Part shown: in pieces, positions 42,393 through 51,020 of the stretch | Layout: each line of letters opens with the position of its first letter | Numbering within the stretch: the first letter of the stretch is position 1 | From: Candidatus Bipolaricaulis sibiricus | GTDB taxonomy: Bacteria > Bipolaricaulota > Bipolaricaulia > Bipolaricaulales > Bipolaricaulaceae | Direction: 5' to 3' | NCBI GenBank assembly: GCA_004102645.1 | Contig: CP034928.1 | Location: forward strand, 434,001 to 498,000 | DNA length: 64,000 bases | Notes under the pieces: generated by a model | What the model was told of the DNA's origin: nothing | Databases searched by the model: none | Seen by the model: only the letters and a program-made list of their open reading frames with translations | Program-made: the position numbers and the translations under genes

Positions 42393-42917
42393 TTAGGCCT
42401 TCAGTTCCCACGCGGCGACGATCTCCCCGAAGAACAGCGTGTGGAAGTCGCCACGGGGGTAGTACTTGGACCGAGTTCCTTCGTCGAGCAGTCCTTCTGG
42501 GGTCAGCGCTGCCCGGGCAGCCACGCGGCACTCGTAGGCAACTGCGCACCCGGGGAGGAGGGGAACACGGACCTTCGTTCCAGGGATGATCTGCAGGCTG
42601 AGTTCGGCGAACTTGTCGACGTCCCGCCCAGAACGGCTCCCGCAGAACGCGAGCTCCTCTGCCATCGTGCCCAGGGGCACGTTCACTGTGAACGCCCCGC
42701 TGTGCGCGATGCAGCGGTGGGTGTAGCGCGACGGCCGCACCAGGACGTGGCACACCGGCCGTGACCACACCGTCCCGATCTGGAGCCAGCCGATCGTCAT
42801 TGCGTTCGGGCGGTCGTGGTCGTCCACCGCGACCAGGAACGCACCGCCTCCATGCAGGACTTGTTCCTGAACTTCACCGAACCGCTTCCACGGATCGATC
42901 GCGCTCAAGCTCGTCAT
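42393..42917 (-). CDS. Flavin reductase-like FMN-binding protein
   Basis: Flavin reductase-domain protein of 174 residues. FLVAVDDHDRPNAMTIGWLQIG and WSRPVCHVLVRPSRYTHRCIAHSGAFTVNVP match the split-barrel FMN-binding fold, where the THR/SAFTVN region holds the flavin phosphate. It may reduce FMN with NAD(P)H or act as a flavoredoxin; the partner is not given by context. GAGGTG lies 9 nt before ATG 42917 (ATG 42926 is an alternative). The longer frame to 43292 reads through a repeat and is rejected. Confidence 0.83.
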   Translation of the reverse strand: MTSLSAIDPWKRFGEVQEQVLHGGGAFLVAVDDHDRPNAMTIGWLQIGTVWSRPVCHVLVRPSRYTHRCIAHSGAFTVNVPLGTMAEELAFCGSRSGRDVDKFAELSLQIIPGTKVRVPLLPGCAVAYECRVAARAALTPEGLLDEGTRSKYYPRGDFHTLFFGEIVAAWELKA

Positions 42918-42969
42918 TGCATCCATCACCTCGTCACTGGGGTACGAAGGTACCCACAACCCGATCTCG

Positions 42970-43146
42970 CCGCGGAGAACGCGGAGGACACGGGATCGCA
43001 GAGAACACCACAGGGATTTGACACGAAGGACGCGAAAGGCACAGAGGAGGGAGGAGAACAGGGGTCGTGGGTAGGGACACCTAGGTCCGTTGCCGTCTCC
43101 GTGTCCTCCGTGGTGAAGCGGCTCCGGGGTTCCGCTGTGTCTCTGG
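42970..43146. repeat. Imperfect inverted repeat, possibly a dispersed MITE-like element
   Basis: The left part has repeated GCGGAGAAC / GCGGAGGACAC / CAGAGAACAC words. The right part has the complement, including a perfect 12-bp arm CGGAGGACACGG (42982-42993) with CCGTGTCCTCCG (43099-43110) and GTGTCTCTGG at the end. Such words are known from dispersed elements that give false Glu-Asp-Thr-rich proteins. One copy is seen here. Confidence 0.45.
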
Positions 43147-43167
43147 GATGAGGTGCCGCGCTCGGGT

Positions 43168-44892
43168 TCATGTTTCCCTTCTCCAGGTTGCTCGCTCGAA
43201 CGGGCTTGGGTAGTACGCAGCGAGGATCCCTCCCCCGATGAACTCGCGGAGGATGGACGTCGCGGGGATCTCGTCCCCGGGGTAGGGGACAAACCACCGC
43301 AGCTCCTCCAGAAGCCGCTCTGCCCTCAGCCGCAGCCGCGGATGCCGTACCTGAAGAAGCAGCGGCTCGACCCGGGACCGGAGGACGTTCCACTCGAAGA
43401 CGAGGGCTGAGTTGAACATCACATCGGCTCGCCCCTGGTGGGGGAACACGAAGCGCTTCTCCCCTCGCCGTACGTTGTCCCACATCCGCAGCGTGTCCTC
43501 CGCAGTGTAGCCGCGGTAGGCGGCGTCCCGCACCACCCGCCGCAGGAGCCGGGTGTCGGTGGTCGACATCCGCACATGGTCGTCGAGGTTGAGCTGAGTG
43601 AGGGCGGAGGCGTAGATGCGGAACGAACGTTCGTCCAGGTGCGACGGGAGGAGGTCGGGGTTCAGGCAGTGCAGCCCTTCGACAAGGAGGATCCCGTCCT
43701 CCTTCAGCTTGAGCTCGCTTCCCACCTCGCGCTGCCCCGTCGCGAAGTCGAACCGTGGCAGGCGCACGGTCTTCCCCGCGAGGAGCTCCTCCATCTGATG
43801 TCGAAAGAGGGGCACCTCCACCGCCGAGACGTCGTCGAAGTCGGTGAGGCCGCGACGGGCCATCTCATCGCGGGGCAGGAAGTAGTCGTCCATCGACACG
43901 GGATACGGCCTGAGCCCGAGCGACAGAAGCTGGATCGCGAGCCGCTTCGTGAACGTGGTCTTGCCCGACGAGGACGGGCCGGCGATGAGGATCAAGCGCG
44001 GGGAAGAGGGATGGTCCGCGATCGCCTCCGCGATCTGGGCGATGCGCTGGTTGTGGAGGGCCTCCGAGACGAGGATCAGTTCCGTCATCCGCCCTGTCCG
44101 GACTGCCTCGTTGACCGTGCAGGCGTCGTACACGCCGAGTAGATCGAGCCAATGCCCGTATTCTTCGAACACCTGGAGGAGCGCGGAGTAGTCCTCGGCC
44201 GGGGCGAGCTCGGTCGGCCGCTCGCGGCGGGGGAAGCGGAGGATGAACCCCCGCGGGTAGGGGGCGAGGGCAAACCAGCGTAGGAATCCAGTGGACGGCA
44301 CCATCGGACCGAACAGGTAGTCCTCGAACTGCCCCAGCCGATAGAGGGGAACCGTGCCTCCGATCCCCCCCTGCACGAGGAGCTCTGCCTTGCTGGCGAG
44401 ACCCTGGGCGCAGAGGCGGGCCTGAGCCTGCGTAAGGGCAACCTCCTCCCGGACGATGGGGGCGTCCGCGCGCACGAGGTCGCGCATGTGGGCCTCGATC
44501 CGGCCCAACTCCTCCGGGGTGAACAGGGGCCGCCGCACCACCCGGCAGTAGTACCCTCCGAACGGCACGGAGTGGTCGATGATCAGGCGCGCCTCCGGGA
44601 ACAGGGAGTCCACCGCCGCCGCCAGGAGGAAGCTCAGCGATCGGGTGTAAATCCGGATTCCCTCCGAGTCGGTGAGGAACACGGGCCGCACCGAGGCGTC
44701 CTCACGGAGGGGGAACGAGAGCTCTCGCAGCTCCCCATCCACGATCGCTGCCACCGCCGGGACCTGGGGCTCGGGGTACGCCGCGAGGACGAAGTCCGCC
44801 AACGGGGTTCCCGTGGGCCCCTCGAACGCACGGTCATCAGGGAACACCGCCTGGACCGTCTCCCGCCGCTTGCTCGGCCGGACCTGTGCCAT
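43168..44892 (-). CDS. Nucleoside (uridine) kinase with threonyl-tRNA synthetase-like N terminus
   Basis: 574 residues. The N-terminal 60 are TGS-like, and residues about 60-220 resemble the second additional (editing-like) domain of threonyl-tRNA synthetase, with IDHSVPFGGYYC in place of the catalytic HxxxH pattern. The C-terminal kinase has the P-loop IAGPSSSGKTTFTKRL near 290, SMDDYFLPR, and LVEGLHCLNPDLLP. The same architecture occurs in a bacterial nucleoside-kinase family that includes a Thermotoga protein. Substrate is probably uridine or cytidine. TACAAT ends 9 nt before ATG 44892 with no ribosome site. Confidence 0.88.
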   Translation of the reverse strand: MAQVRPSKRRETVQAVFPDDRAFEGPTGTPLADFVLAAYPEPQVPAVAAIVDGELRELSFPLREDASVRPVFLTDSEGIRIYTRSLSFLLAAAVDSLFPEARLIIDHSVPFGGYYCRVVRRPLFTPEELGRIEAHMRDLVRADAPIVREEVALTQAQARLCAQGLASKAELLVQGGIGGTVPLYRLGQFEDYLFGPMVPSTGFLRWFALAPYPRGFILRFPRRERPTELAPAEDYSALLQVFEEYGHWLDLLGVYDACTVNEAVRTGRMTELILVSEALHNQRIAQIAEAIADHPSSPRLILIAGPSSSGKTTFTKRLAIQLLSLGLRPYPVSMDDYFLPRDEMARRGLTDFDDVSAVEVPLFRHQMEELLAGKTVRLPRFDFATGQREVGSELKLKEDGILLVEGLHCLNPDLLPSHLDERSFRIYASALTQLNLDDHVRMSTTDTRLLRRVVRDAAYRGYTAEDTLRMWDNVRRGEKRFVFPHQGRADVMFNSALVFEWNVLRSRVEPLLLQVRHPRLRLRAERLLEELRWFVPYPGDEIPATSILREFIGGGILAAYYPSPFERATWRRET

Positions 44893-45016
44893 GGGACGGC
44901 GATTGTACCCCCAGGGCTTCGGGGACCGCGGTCCGGTGTCCAGGGTCCGCAGCCCGGTGGTCTGTGAGCCGGGTCAGCTGGGGGTGTTCCTGCCGCGCGT
45001 GCTGCCGAAGGACCGC

Positions 45017-45595
45017 TCAGGGGGCGGGGGCAGCCAGTTCGGGCAGGTCCTCCCACGACCGCCGGTAGGCTGCGAGGTCCTCGGCCGAGAAGAGAACAAA
45101 CCAGACCTCGTCCAAGGCGCCAGGGTGGGCCTGGAGGAACGCTCGCACCTCGCTCAGGGCAACCGGCGCCGCTTCCTCGACCGGGTAGCCGTAGACCCCG
45201 GTCGAGATGCTGGGGAAGGCAACCGTCTGCAACCCCTTCTCTACAGCTAGGGCGAGACAGGATCGGTAGGCGCACGCGAGGAGCTCCGCCTCCCCATGGC
45301 GGCCGCCGCGCCAGACCGGGCCCACGGTGTGGACCACCCACCTCGCCCGGAGGTTCCCGCCCGGGGTGATCACCGCCTCGCCCGGGGGGAGAGGGCCGCG
45401 GTCGCGACGGACGTCCGCTGCTCCCTTTGTGAGCGCGGGTCCACCCGCGCGGTGGATCGCCCCCGACACCCCGCCCCCGGGAGTGAGCTGGGGGTTAGCT
45501 GCGTTCACGATCGCGTCCACGTCTTGGGTCGTGATGTCCCCACGCCGGAGGACGAGCCGCGTGCCTGCCACCTCGGTCTCGAACCGCTCGCTCAT
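45017..45595 (-). CDS. Macro-domain protein (O-acetyl-ADP-ribose deacetylase type)
   Basis: A single macro domain of 192 residues. It carries LRRGDITTQDVDAIVNAANPQLTPGGGVSGAIHRAGG, the ADP-ribose-binding motif, and FPSISTGVYGYPVEEAA, the phosphate loop. Such proteins remove ADP-ribose from proteins or hydrolyse O-acetyl-ADP-ribose. ATG 45595 comes 2 bp after the stop of the metallopeptidase-HEPN gene and has GGGGATTGAGG before it, so the two are co-transcribed and translated separately. Confidence 0.92.
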   Translation of the reverse strand: MSERFETEVAGTRLVLRRGDITTQDVDAIVNAANPQLTPGGGVSGAIHRAGGPALTKGAADVRRDRGPLPPGEAVITPGGNLRARWVVHTVGPVWRGGRHGEAELLACAYRSCLALAVEKGLQTVAFPSISTGVYGYPVEEAAPVALSEVRAFLQAHPGALDEVWFVLFSAEDLAAYRRSWEDLPELAAPAP

Positions 45596-45597
45596 CC

Positions 45598-46386
45598 TCA
45601 ATCCCCAGCTTGACGTGCCTCGGCAACAAGGTCCTGCGCGCACGATACTGCCTCCCGAGCCACAGCGGGGCGCACCCGCTCGCACGGAGGCGACGCCCCC
45701 GCCTCTCCCATGTCCAGCGACACCCCGTCGAGGCGGAGGAGGGGCTTGAACCGACGGAACGCGGGGTCGTGGCGGACGGCGCGGGCGAGGAGCTCCGGGA
45801 TCCCATCGTGGCCGATCGCCTCCGGATCCTCGCCCCAGGTGAGGAGGAGCGCCCGCAGGGCGCGGTCGGCGCTTGCGAGGGCCGCGTCGAGCGCCCAGTC
45901 GTGGCGACCCGCCGCGAGCAGCGCCTCACCTGCCCCGAGGTCATGCTCGGCCTGGCGGAGGTGTCGGGCCGCCTCGGCCTGCCGTGCCTTCTCTGGCCAA
46001 GGTATGCCTGCCCCCCCGCGCAGCTCGTCGAGCATCCCCTCGTCGGAGTAGCCGAAGCGGTGGCCAAGCTCGTGGTACACCGTCCGCCGGACCTGGTCCC
46101 TGAGCTCGTCCTCGCTCTGGCACCACTCCTCCAGTGGACGCCTGTAGAGCACGATCGTCCCCGGGAAGTCGCTCGGTGTGTCCACGTCGGGGAGCGCCGG
46201 CCCGTCGTACATCCCGAACGGGTAGTCCGGGGGGACGAGGCCCCACTCCGCCATCAACTCGTCGTCAGGGTAGTCGTCAACGCGGACCTCGAGGCCGTTC
46301 AGATACCGGCGGAACTCGGCGGGGAGCTCAGCCAGGGCCTCCCGCACCAGCTCCTCGAACCCCTCTCGACTCAGCTCGACCGGCAT
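45598..46386 (-). CDS. Zincin-like metallopeptidase (DUF1025-type) fused to a HEPN-like domain
   Basis: 262 residues. The first 130 match the small zincin-like family with FGMYDGP, GTIVLYRRPLEEW and the metal site VYHELGHRFGYSDE (HExxH). The second half, EAARHLRQAEHDLGAGEALL to HDGIPELLARAV, is a helical HEPN-like domain as in MNT/HEPN pairs. No clear RxxxxH RNase motif is seen, so it may be a binding or regulatory domain. TAGCAT ends 7 nt before ATG 46386, predicting a leaderless start. It is followed by the macro-domain gene. Confidence 0.78.
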   Translation of the reverse strand: MPVELSREGFEELVREALAELPAEFRRYLNGLEVRVDDYPDDELMAEWGLVPPDYPFGMYDGPALPDVDTPSDFPGTIVLYRRPLEEWCQSEDELRDQVRRTVYHELGHRFGYSDEGMLDELRGGAGIPWPEKARQAEAARHLRQAEHDLGAGEALLAAGRHDWALDAALASADRALRALLLTWGEDPEAIGHDGIPELLARAVRHDPAFRRFKPLLRLDGVSLDMGEAGASPPCERVRPAVAREAVSCAQDLVAEARQAGD

Positions 46387-46442
46387 CTCCCCAATGCTAC
46401 CGGATCCGAGAACCTGAGGGAGGAGACCGGACTCCGGCGCGG

Positions 46443-46470
46443 TTGACGTTCAGACGATGGCGGCTAGAGT
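46443..46470 (+). promoter_or_regulatory. Promoter of the nitrilase gene, predicted leaderless
   Basis: TTGACG (46443-46448), a 16-bp spacer and TAGAGT (46465-46470), then 7 nt to ATG 46478. An in-frame ATG at 46457 lies between the two boxes and so cannot be in the transcript. Confidence 0.6.
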
Positions 46471-46477
46471 TCGCCCC

Positions 46478-47278
46478 ATGCGTGTGGGGTACGTGCAGTT
46501 CGCGCCGGAGTTCGGGGAGGTGGAGCGCAACCTGGACCGGGTGGCGGAGCTCCTCACCGGCGGGCAAGCGGACCTGTGGGTGCTCCCCGAGCTGTTCGCC
46601 ACGGGGTATCAGTTTGCGTCCGCCCGGGAACTGGAGGCCCTCGCCGAGCCGGTGCCGACGGGGCGCACGACGGCCCGCCTCATCGCGCTGGCCCGCGAGG
46701 CGAACGGCCACATCGTCGCCGGCCTCGCGGAGCAGGCGGGCAAGCGGGTCTACAACGCGGCGGTCCTCGTCGGGCCGTCGGGCCTCGTCGCCAGCTACCG
46801 CAAGGTCCACCTGTTCTACGAGGAGAAACACCTGTTCGCCCCGGGCGACCTCCCGTTCCCCGTGGCCGACATCGGCCCGGCCAAGGTCGGGCTCCTCGTG
46901 TGCTACGACCACTTTTTCCCCGAGGCGGCGCGCTCACTCGCCCTCCAGGGGGCGGAGGTCATCGCCCACCCCGCGAACCTCGTTATGCCGGGCCTCGCCC
47001 AGCTCACGATGCGGGTCCGAGCGATGGAGAACCGCGTGTTCACCGTGACTGCGAACCGGGTCGGGGTTGAGGCGCGCACGGGGGAGACCCTCCGGTTCAC
47101 GGGTCTGTCCCAGATCGTGGCCCCAAACGGCGACGTCCTCGCTCAGGGCCCGCAAAACGCGGAGGAGGTGCGGGCCGTCGAGATCGATCCCGCCCGGGCG
47201 CGCGACAAACACCTCACCCGGCTCAACGACGTGTTCGTCGATCGCCGCCCGGAGTTCTACCGCCGCCTCGTGGGTTAG
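46478..47278 (+). CDS. Nitrilase-superfamily carbon-nitrogen hydrolase
   Basis: Predicted omega-amidase or N-carbamoyl amide hydrolase, 266 residues. The catalytic triad is visible: Glu in VLPELFATGY near residue 45, Lys in YRKVHLFYEEKHLF near 110, and Cys in GLLVCYDHFFPEAAR near 143 (the usual context is CYD-RFPE). The substrate is unclear; glutaramate or carbamoyl compounds are candidates, and the dihydropyrimidinase 5 kb away could supply a carbamoyl amino acid. The stop codon TAG is part of the -10 box of the next gene. Confidence 0.87.
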   Translation: MRVGYVQFAPEFGEVERNLDRVAELLTGGQADLWVLPELFATGYQFASARELEALAEPVPTGRTTARLIALAREANGHIVAGLAEQAGKRVYNAAVLVGPSGLVASYRKVHLFYEEKHLFAPGDLPFPVADIGPAKVGLLVCYDHFFPEAARSLALQGAEVIAHPANLVMPGLAQLTMRVRAMENRVFTVTANRVGVEARTGETLRFTGLSQIVAPNGDVLAQGPQNAEEVRAVEIDPARARDKHLTRLNDVFVDRRPEFYRRLVG

Positions 47279-47287
47279 GATTGACCG

Positions 47288-48067
47288 ATGTTCAAGGTGG
47301 CCACGTTCAACGCCAACTCGGTGCGGTCCCGGCTGCCGCTCATCGCGGAGTGGCTGGCGCGAGAGAAGCCGGACGTCCTCTGCCTCCAGGAGACGAAGGT
47401 CCAGGACCCTGAGTTTCCGGCGCAGTTCTTCCGGGAGCGGGGCTACCACGTCGCCTTCCGGGGGCAGAAGGCCCACGCCGGGGTTGCCTTGGCGAGCCGC
47501 GTTGAGCCTACCGAAGTCGCGTTCGGCCTCGACGACGACGGCCCCCCCGACGAGGCACGTCTGGTCCGGGCCACGTTGGACGGGATCCCGATCGTGAACA
47601 CCTACGTCCCGCAGGGGCAGTCCGTTGAGTCGCCTCTGTTCGCCTACAAGCTCGAGTGGCTCCGGCGGCTGCGGGACTACTTCGCCCGCCACTTCTCGCC
47701 CCGCGAGCCCGTCCTCTGGTGCGGGGACCTCAACGTCGCCCCCGGGGAGATCGACGTCCACGACCCCAAGAGGCTTATGAACCATGTCGACTTCCACCCC
47801 GAGGCGCGGGCGGCGCTAGAACGGGTCCGGGAATGGGGGTTCGTGGACGTGTTCCGCCGACACCACCCCAACGAGCCGGGGCAGTACACGTTCTGGGACT
47901 ACCGCGTGCCGGGGGCACTCGACCGCAACGTGGGGTGGCGGGTGGACCACATCTGGGCCACGCCCCCCCTCGCCGAGAGGTCGGTACGGGCGTGGATCGA
48001 CCGCGACGCACGCCGGGCAGAGAAGCCGTCGGACCACACGTTCCTCGTCGCCGAGTTCGAGGTGTAG
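47288..48067 (+). CDS. xthA: Exodeoxyribonuclease III / AP endonuclease
   Basis: Mg-dependent AP endonuclease of base excision repair, 259 residues. Motifs are FNANSVRSRLP near 7, CLQETKVQDPEFP near 34 (metal Glu), YVPQGQSVES, WCGDLNVAPGEIDVHDPK near 142 (catalytic Asp and Asn), WRVDHIWATPPL near 220 and KPSDHTFLVAEF at the end (catalytic His). TAGGAT, overlapping the nitrilase stop, ends 6 nt before ATG 47288, so it may have its own leaderless transcript as well as readthrough. Confidence 0.95.
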   Translation: MFKVATFNANSVRSRLPLIAEWLAREKPDVLCLQETKVQDPEFPAQFFRERGYHVAFRGQKAHAGVALASRVEPTEVAFGLDDDGPPDEARLVRATLDGIPIVNTYVPQGQSVESPLFAYKLEWLRRLRDYFARHFSPREPVLWCGDLNVAPGEIDVHDPKRLMNHVDFHPEARAALERVREWGFVDVFRRHHPNEPGQYTFWDYRVPGALDRNVGWRVDHIWATPPLAERSVRAWIDRDARRAEKPSDHTFLVAEFEV

Positions 48068-48173
48068 GGCTCCCTCCTCGGTCTCTCCGCCTGCGCATGG
48101 ACGTAGCCAACGCATCGCACCTCGCCGAGGGACCGGCGCGCTTGACGCGCTGGGTGGCTGAACTGAGGATGCC

Positions 48174-49130
48174 ATGATGCGCGGTCCGCGGGTCGCTGTG
48201 TTGTGTGGAGGGGACTCGGCGGAGCGGGAAATCTCGCTCCTGTCCGGCCACGGGGTTCACGCATCGCTCGTCCGAAGAGGATGGGATGCCGACCTGGTGA
48301 TCCTCGATACCTACGACGGGCTTCCCCAGCGGCTGGCTCCGTTCACGGCGGTGTTCAACGTCCTTCACGGGGGCAGCGGGGAAGATGGAACGGCACAGCT
48401 TCTGCTCGATCTCATGGGCAAGCCCTATGTGGGGTCGGGTCCACTGGCCTCGGCGCTCGCGATGGACAAAGTGGAGTCGCGACGGGCGTTCCAGGGGAAG
48501 GGCCTTCCGGTTCCGGAGTGGGTTCTGTGCACCGGAGGGGACCTCGGGTCGTTCGTCGCAGAGGCCGAAGAGCTTGGGTACCCCCTTGTTGTCAAGCCAC
48601 GACGTGAAGGATCTAGCATAGGTCTGCACCTTGTTCGCAGCGCTGACGAGCTTGGCGAGGTGAGCGCCGCGCTCCTGGCTCGATACGGGGAGTTCCTGGC
48701 CGAGCGGTTCCTTCCTGGGCGGGAAGTCACGGCCTCCGTGCTCGAGCGGGACGAGGGGGCCGAGGCGCTGCCGCTCATCGAACTTCGGCCGAAGAAGGGA
48801 GAGCTGTTCGACTGGCAGGCGAAGTACAGCCCAGGAGAGTGTACTGTCCTCTGTCCTGCTCCGATTGAACCCGACGTTGCATCGCACATTCAGAACATCG
48901 CCCGTCAAGCGCACGAGGTCCTCGGATGCCGCGATCTGTCACGGGCTGACTTCCGCCTCACCCCCGATGGGGTGCCCCATCTTCTCGAGGTGAACACCCT
49001 CCCTGGGTTCACGGAGATGTCGCTGTTTCCGCGAGCAGCCGGTGCCATCGGGATGTCGTATGATGATCTTGTTGTCTACCTTCTGAACCGCGCTCTCCGT
49101 CGGTTGCCCTCACCGGCCTCGCTCGGATAG
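48174..49130 (+). CDS. ddl: D-alanine--D-alanine ligase
   Basis: ATP-grasp ligase making the D-Ala-D-Ala peptidoglycan dipeptide, 318 residues, normal length. Motifs are VAVLCGGDSAEREISLLSG near 7, FNVLHGGSGEDGTAQ near 61, YPLVVKPRREGSSIGLHLV near 140, and RADFRLTPDGVPHLLEVNTLPGFTEMSLFP near 265 with the metal ligands Asp, Glu and Asn. The serine in EGSSIG is standard. GAGGATGCC precedes paired ATG codons. It supports a peptidoglycan cell wall together with murE. Confidence 0.92.
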   Translation: MMRGPRVAVLCGGDSAEREISLLSGHGVHASLVRRGWDADLVILDTYDGLPQRLAPFTAVFNVLHGGSGEDGTAQLLLDLMGKPYVGSGPLASALAMDKVESRRAFQGKGLPVPEWVLCTGGDLGSFVAEAEELGYPLVVKPRREGSSIGLHLVRSADELGEVSAALLARYGEFLAERFLPGREVTASVLERDEGAEALPLIELRPKKGELFDWQAKYSPGECTVLCPAPIEPDVASHIQNIARQAHEVLGCRDLSRADFRLTPDGVPHLLEVNTLPGFTEMSLFPRAAGAIGMSYDDLVVYLLNRALRRLPSPASLG

Positions 49131-49156
49131 AGTAGCTCTGCGAGGAGGTGATGGGG

Positions 49157-49804
49157 TTGAAGCTCACATGGATCGGCCACGCCTGTTTCCGCATCGAGGC
49201 AAGCGATGGGACGGTGATCATCACGGATCCCTACGACGAGAGCGTCCCCTACAAGGCACCGAGCGGCCCGGCTCATATCGTGACCGTTTCGCACGATCAC
49301 TTCGACCACAACGCGGTAGGACGGGTGGAGGGATCGCCCGTGGTGGTGCGCGGAATCGGCGAGAGAACGGTGCACGGGATCGTGTTCCGCGGCGTGTCGG
49401 CGTTCCACGACACGAAGGGGGGCCGTGACCGAGGCCAGGACGTCATCTTCAAGTTCGCGGTCGACGGGGTGACCCTCGCCCATTTCGGGGATCTCGGGCA
49501 CACCCTGAACGCGGAGCAGCTTCGACCGCTGGGCGACGTAGAGGTGGCTCTTCTCCCCGTGGGCGGCCACTTCACGGTCGGAGCCAAGGAGGCGTCCGAG
49601 GTCGTGCGGTCACTCCCCAAGCTGCGCATCGTGATCCCCATGCACTATCGCACGGAAGTCGTGAAAGACTGGCCGATCCGGCCCGTAGACGAGTTCCTCG
49701 ACGAGGTCGGACTCACGATCAAGCGTGTGAAGAAGGCCGACGTCACGATCACCCCTGCTGTGCTCCCCGCCACCAAGGAGGTGTGGGTTCTCCATCATGC
49801 CTAA
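49157..49804 (+). CDS. Metallo-beta-lactamase-fold hydrolase (UPF0173 type)
   Basis: Zinc-dependent hydrolase of unknown substrate, 215 residues. WIGHACFRIEASDGTVIITDPY opens the fold. The metal motif is SHDHFDHNAV (HxHxDH) and later metal ligands are in AHFGDLGHTLN and VIPMHYRTE. TTG 49157 is preferred because GAGGAGG lies 8 nt before it and relatives begin LTWLGHACF-like; ATG 49151 sits only 2 nt after that site. It overlaps the next gene by 8 bp. Confidence 0.87.
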   Translation: MKLTWIGHACFRIEASDGTVIITDPYDESVPYKAPSGPAHIVTVSHDHFDHNAVGRVEGSPVVVRGIGERTVHGIVFRGVSAFHDTKGGRDRGQDVIFKFAVDGVTLAHFGDLGHTLNAEQLRPLGDVEVALLPVGGHFTVGAKEASEVVRSLPKLRIVIPMHYRTEVVKDWPIRPVDEFLDEVGLTIKRVKKADVTITPAVLPATKEVWVLHHA

Positions 49805-51020
49805 GCCGTCAGCGCGCAGTGTCGCTGCCCCTGCCTCGCCGATTCGCCGTCTGTACCCGCTATCGCTCGAGGCGAAGAGACGTGGCAAGAGGGTCTATCA
49901 TCTGAACATCGGCCAGCCCGACATCCCCACTCCGGCGTCGTTCATGCGGGGGATTCGCGAGGCGAACGTCGAGGTCCTCGACTACGCTCCCTCCCCGGGG
50001 ATTCCCGAGGCGTTGGACGCCCTCGTTCGCTACTACGGGGAGTGGGACCTCAAGGTGGCCAGGGAGGAGATCCTCATCACAATCGGTGGGTCGGAGGGGA
50101 TCACGTTTGCGCTCACGATCGCATGCGATCCCGGCGACCAGGTTCTCGTTCCCGAGCCGTTCTATCCCAACTACCTCGGCTACGCACGCTTGACGAACGT
50201 CGAGGTCGTTCCCATCACCACGTGCCGCGAGGACGGGTTCCACCTGCCACCGCGGCAGGAGATCGAGGCCCTGATTGGGCCCCGCACGCGAGCGATTCTG
50301 TTCTCGCATCCTGGGAATCCCACGGGTGTGGTCTACACGAGGGCCGAGATGGAGTTGCTGGTCGATCTTGCCCTTCGGCACGACCTGTTCATCATCTCCG
50401 ACGAGGTGTACCGGGAGTTTGTCTACGACGGTGAACACACGAGCCTGCTCACGTTCTCCGAGGTCCGCGATCGGGCGATCCTCGTGGACTCGATCTCCAA
50501 ACGCCTGTCGGCGTGTGGAGCACGGATCGGGACCCTCGTGTCCCGCAACAAGGACGTGATGGCCGCGGCAGCGAAGTGCGCCACGATCCGCCTTTCTGCC
50601 CCCACGTTCGAGCAGCTCGGCCTTGTGGCGTTCATGGCGGACCCGGAGCACCGCGCCGTGGTCGAAGAGATGATCAGCGAGTACCGGGCGCGGCGCGATC
50701 TGTTCTGCAGGGAGCTTCTCGACATCCCGGGGATCACGTTCCGCGTTCCGGAGGGGGCGTTCTACGTGATGATGGGGCTTCCAGTGGACGACTCCGAGGC
50801 CTTCGTCCGCTGGATGCTCACCGACTACCCGGGGTCTGAGACGGTGATGTTGGCCCCCGGTGCAGGGTTCTACGCAACACCAGGACTGGGCAAGGACGAA
50901 GCCCGTGCGGCCTACGTCCTTCAAACGGCGCACCTCACTCGGGCGTGCGCAGTGCTTGCCGACGGTTTGTCCACCTTCAACCGCAGCCGGGCGGGGGAGG
51001 TCGTTGGCGAAAGGGGGTAG
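49797..51020 (+). CDS. Class I/II PLP-dependent aminotransferase (aspartate type)
   Basis: Aminotransferase of 407 residues. YHLNIGQPDIPTP is near 33, GGSEGITFALTIACDPGD near 97, the SHPGNPTGVVYT motif near 172, IISDEVYREFVYD near 203, and the PLP Lys in DSISKRLSACGARIG near 240. The serine-cysteine context SKRLSACGARIG is shared with a subgroup of archaeal and thermophile aspartate aminotransferases. The amino donor cannot be fixed from sequence. It is coupled to the preceding hydrolase by an 8-bp overlap. Confidence 0.88.
   Translation: MPKPSARSVAAPASPIRRLYPLSLEAKRRGKRVYHLNIGQPDIPTPASFMRGIREANVEVLDYAPSPGIPEALDALVRYYGEWDLKVAREEILITIGGSEGITFALTIACDPGDQVLVPEPFYPNYLGYARLTNVEVVPITTCREDGFHLPPRQEIEALIGPRTRAILFSHPGNPTGVVYTRAEMELLVDLALRHDLFIISDEVYREFVYDGEHTSLLTFSEVRDRAILVDSISKRLSACGARIGTLVSRNKDVMAAAAKCATIRLSAPTFEQLGLVAFMADPEHRAVVEEMISEYRARRDLFCRELLDIPGITFRVPEGAFYVMMGLPVDDSEAFVRWMLTDYPGSETVMLAPGAGFYATPGLGKDEARAAYVLQTAHLTRACAVLADGLSTFNRSRAGEVVGERG

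Noticed and set aside
43021-43292. N-terminal extension of the flavin reductase to 43292
   Set aside because: The added 125 residues are a translation of the inverted repeat (Glu/Thr/Arg-rich) and are not part of the fold; GAGGTG supports the start at 42917.
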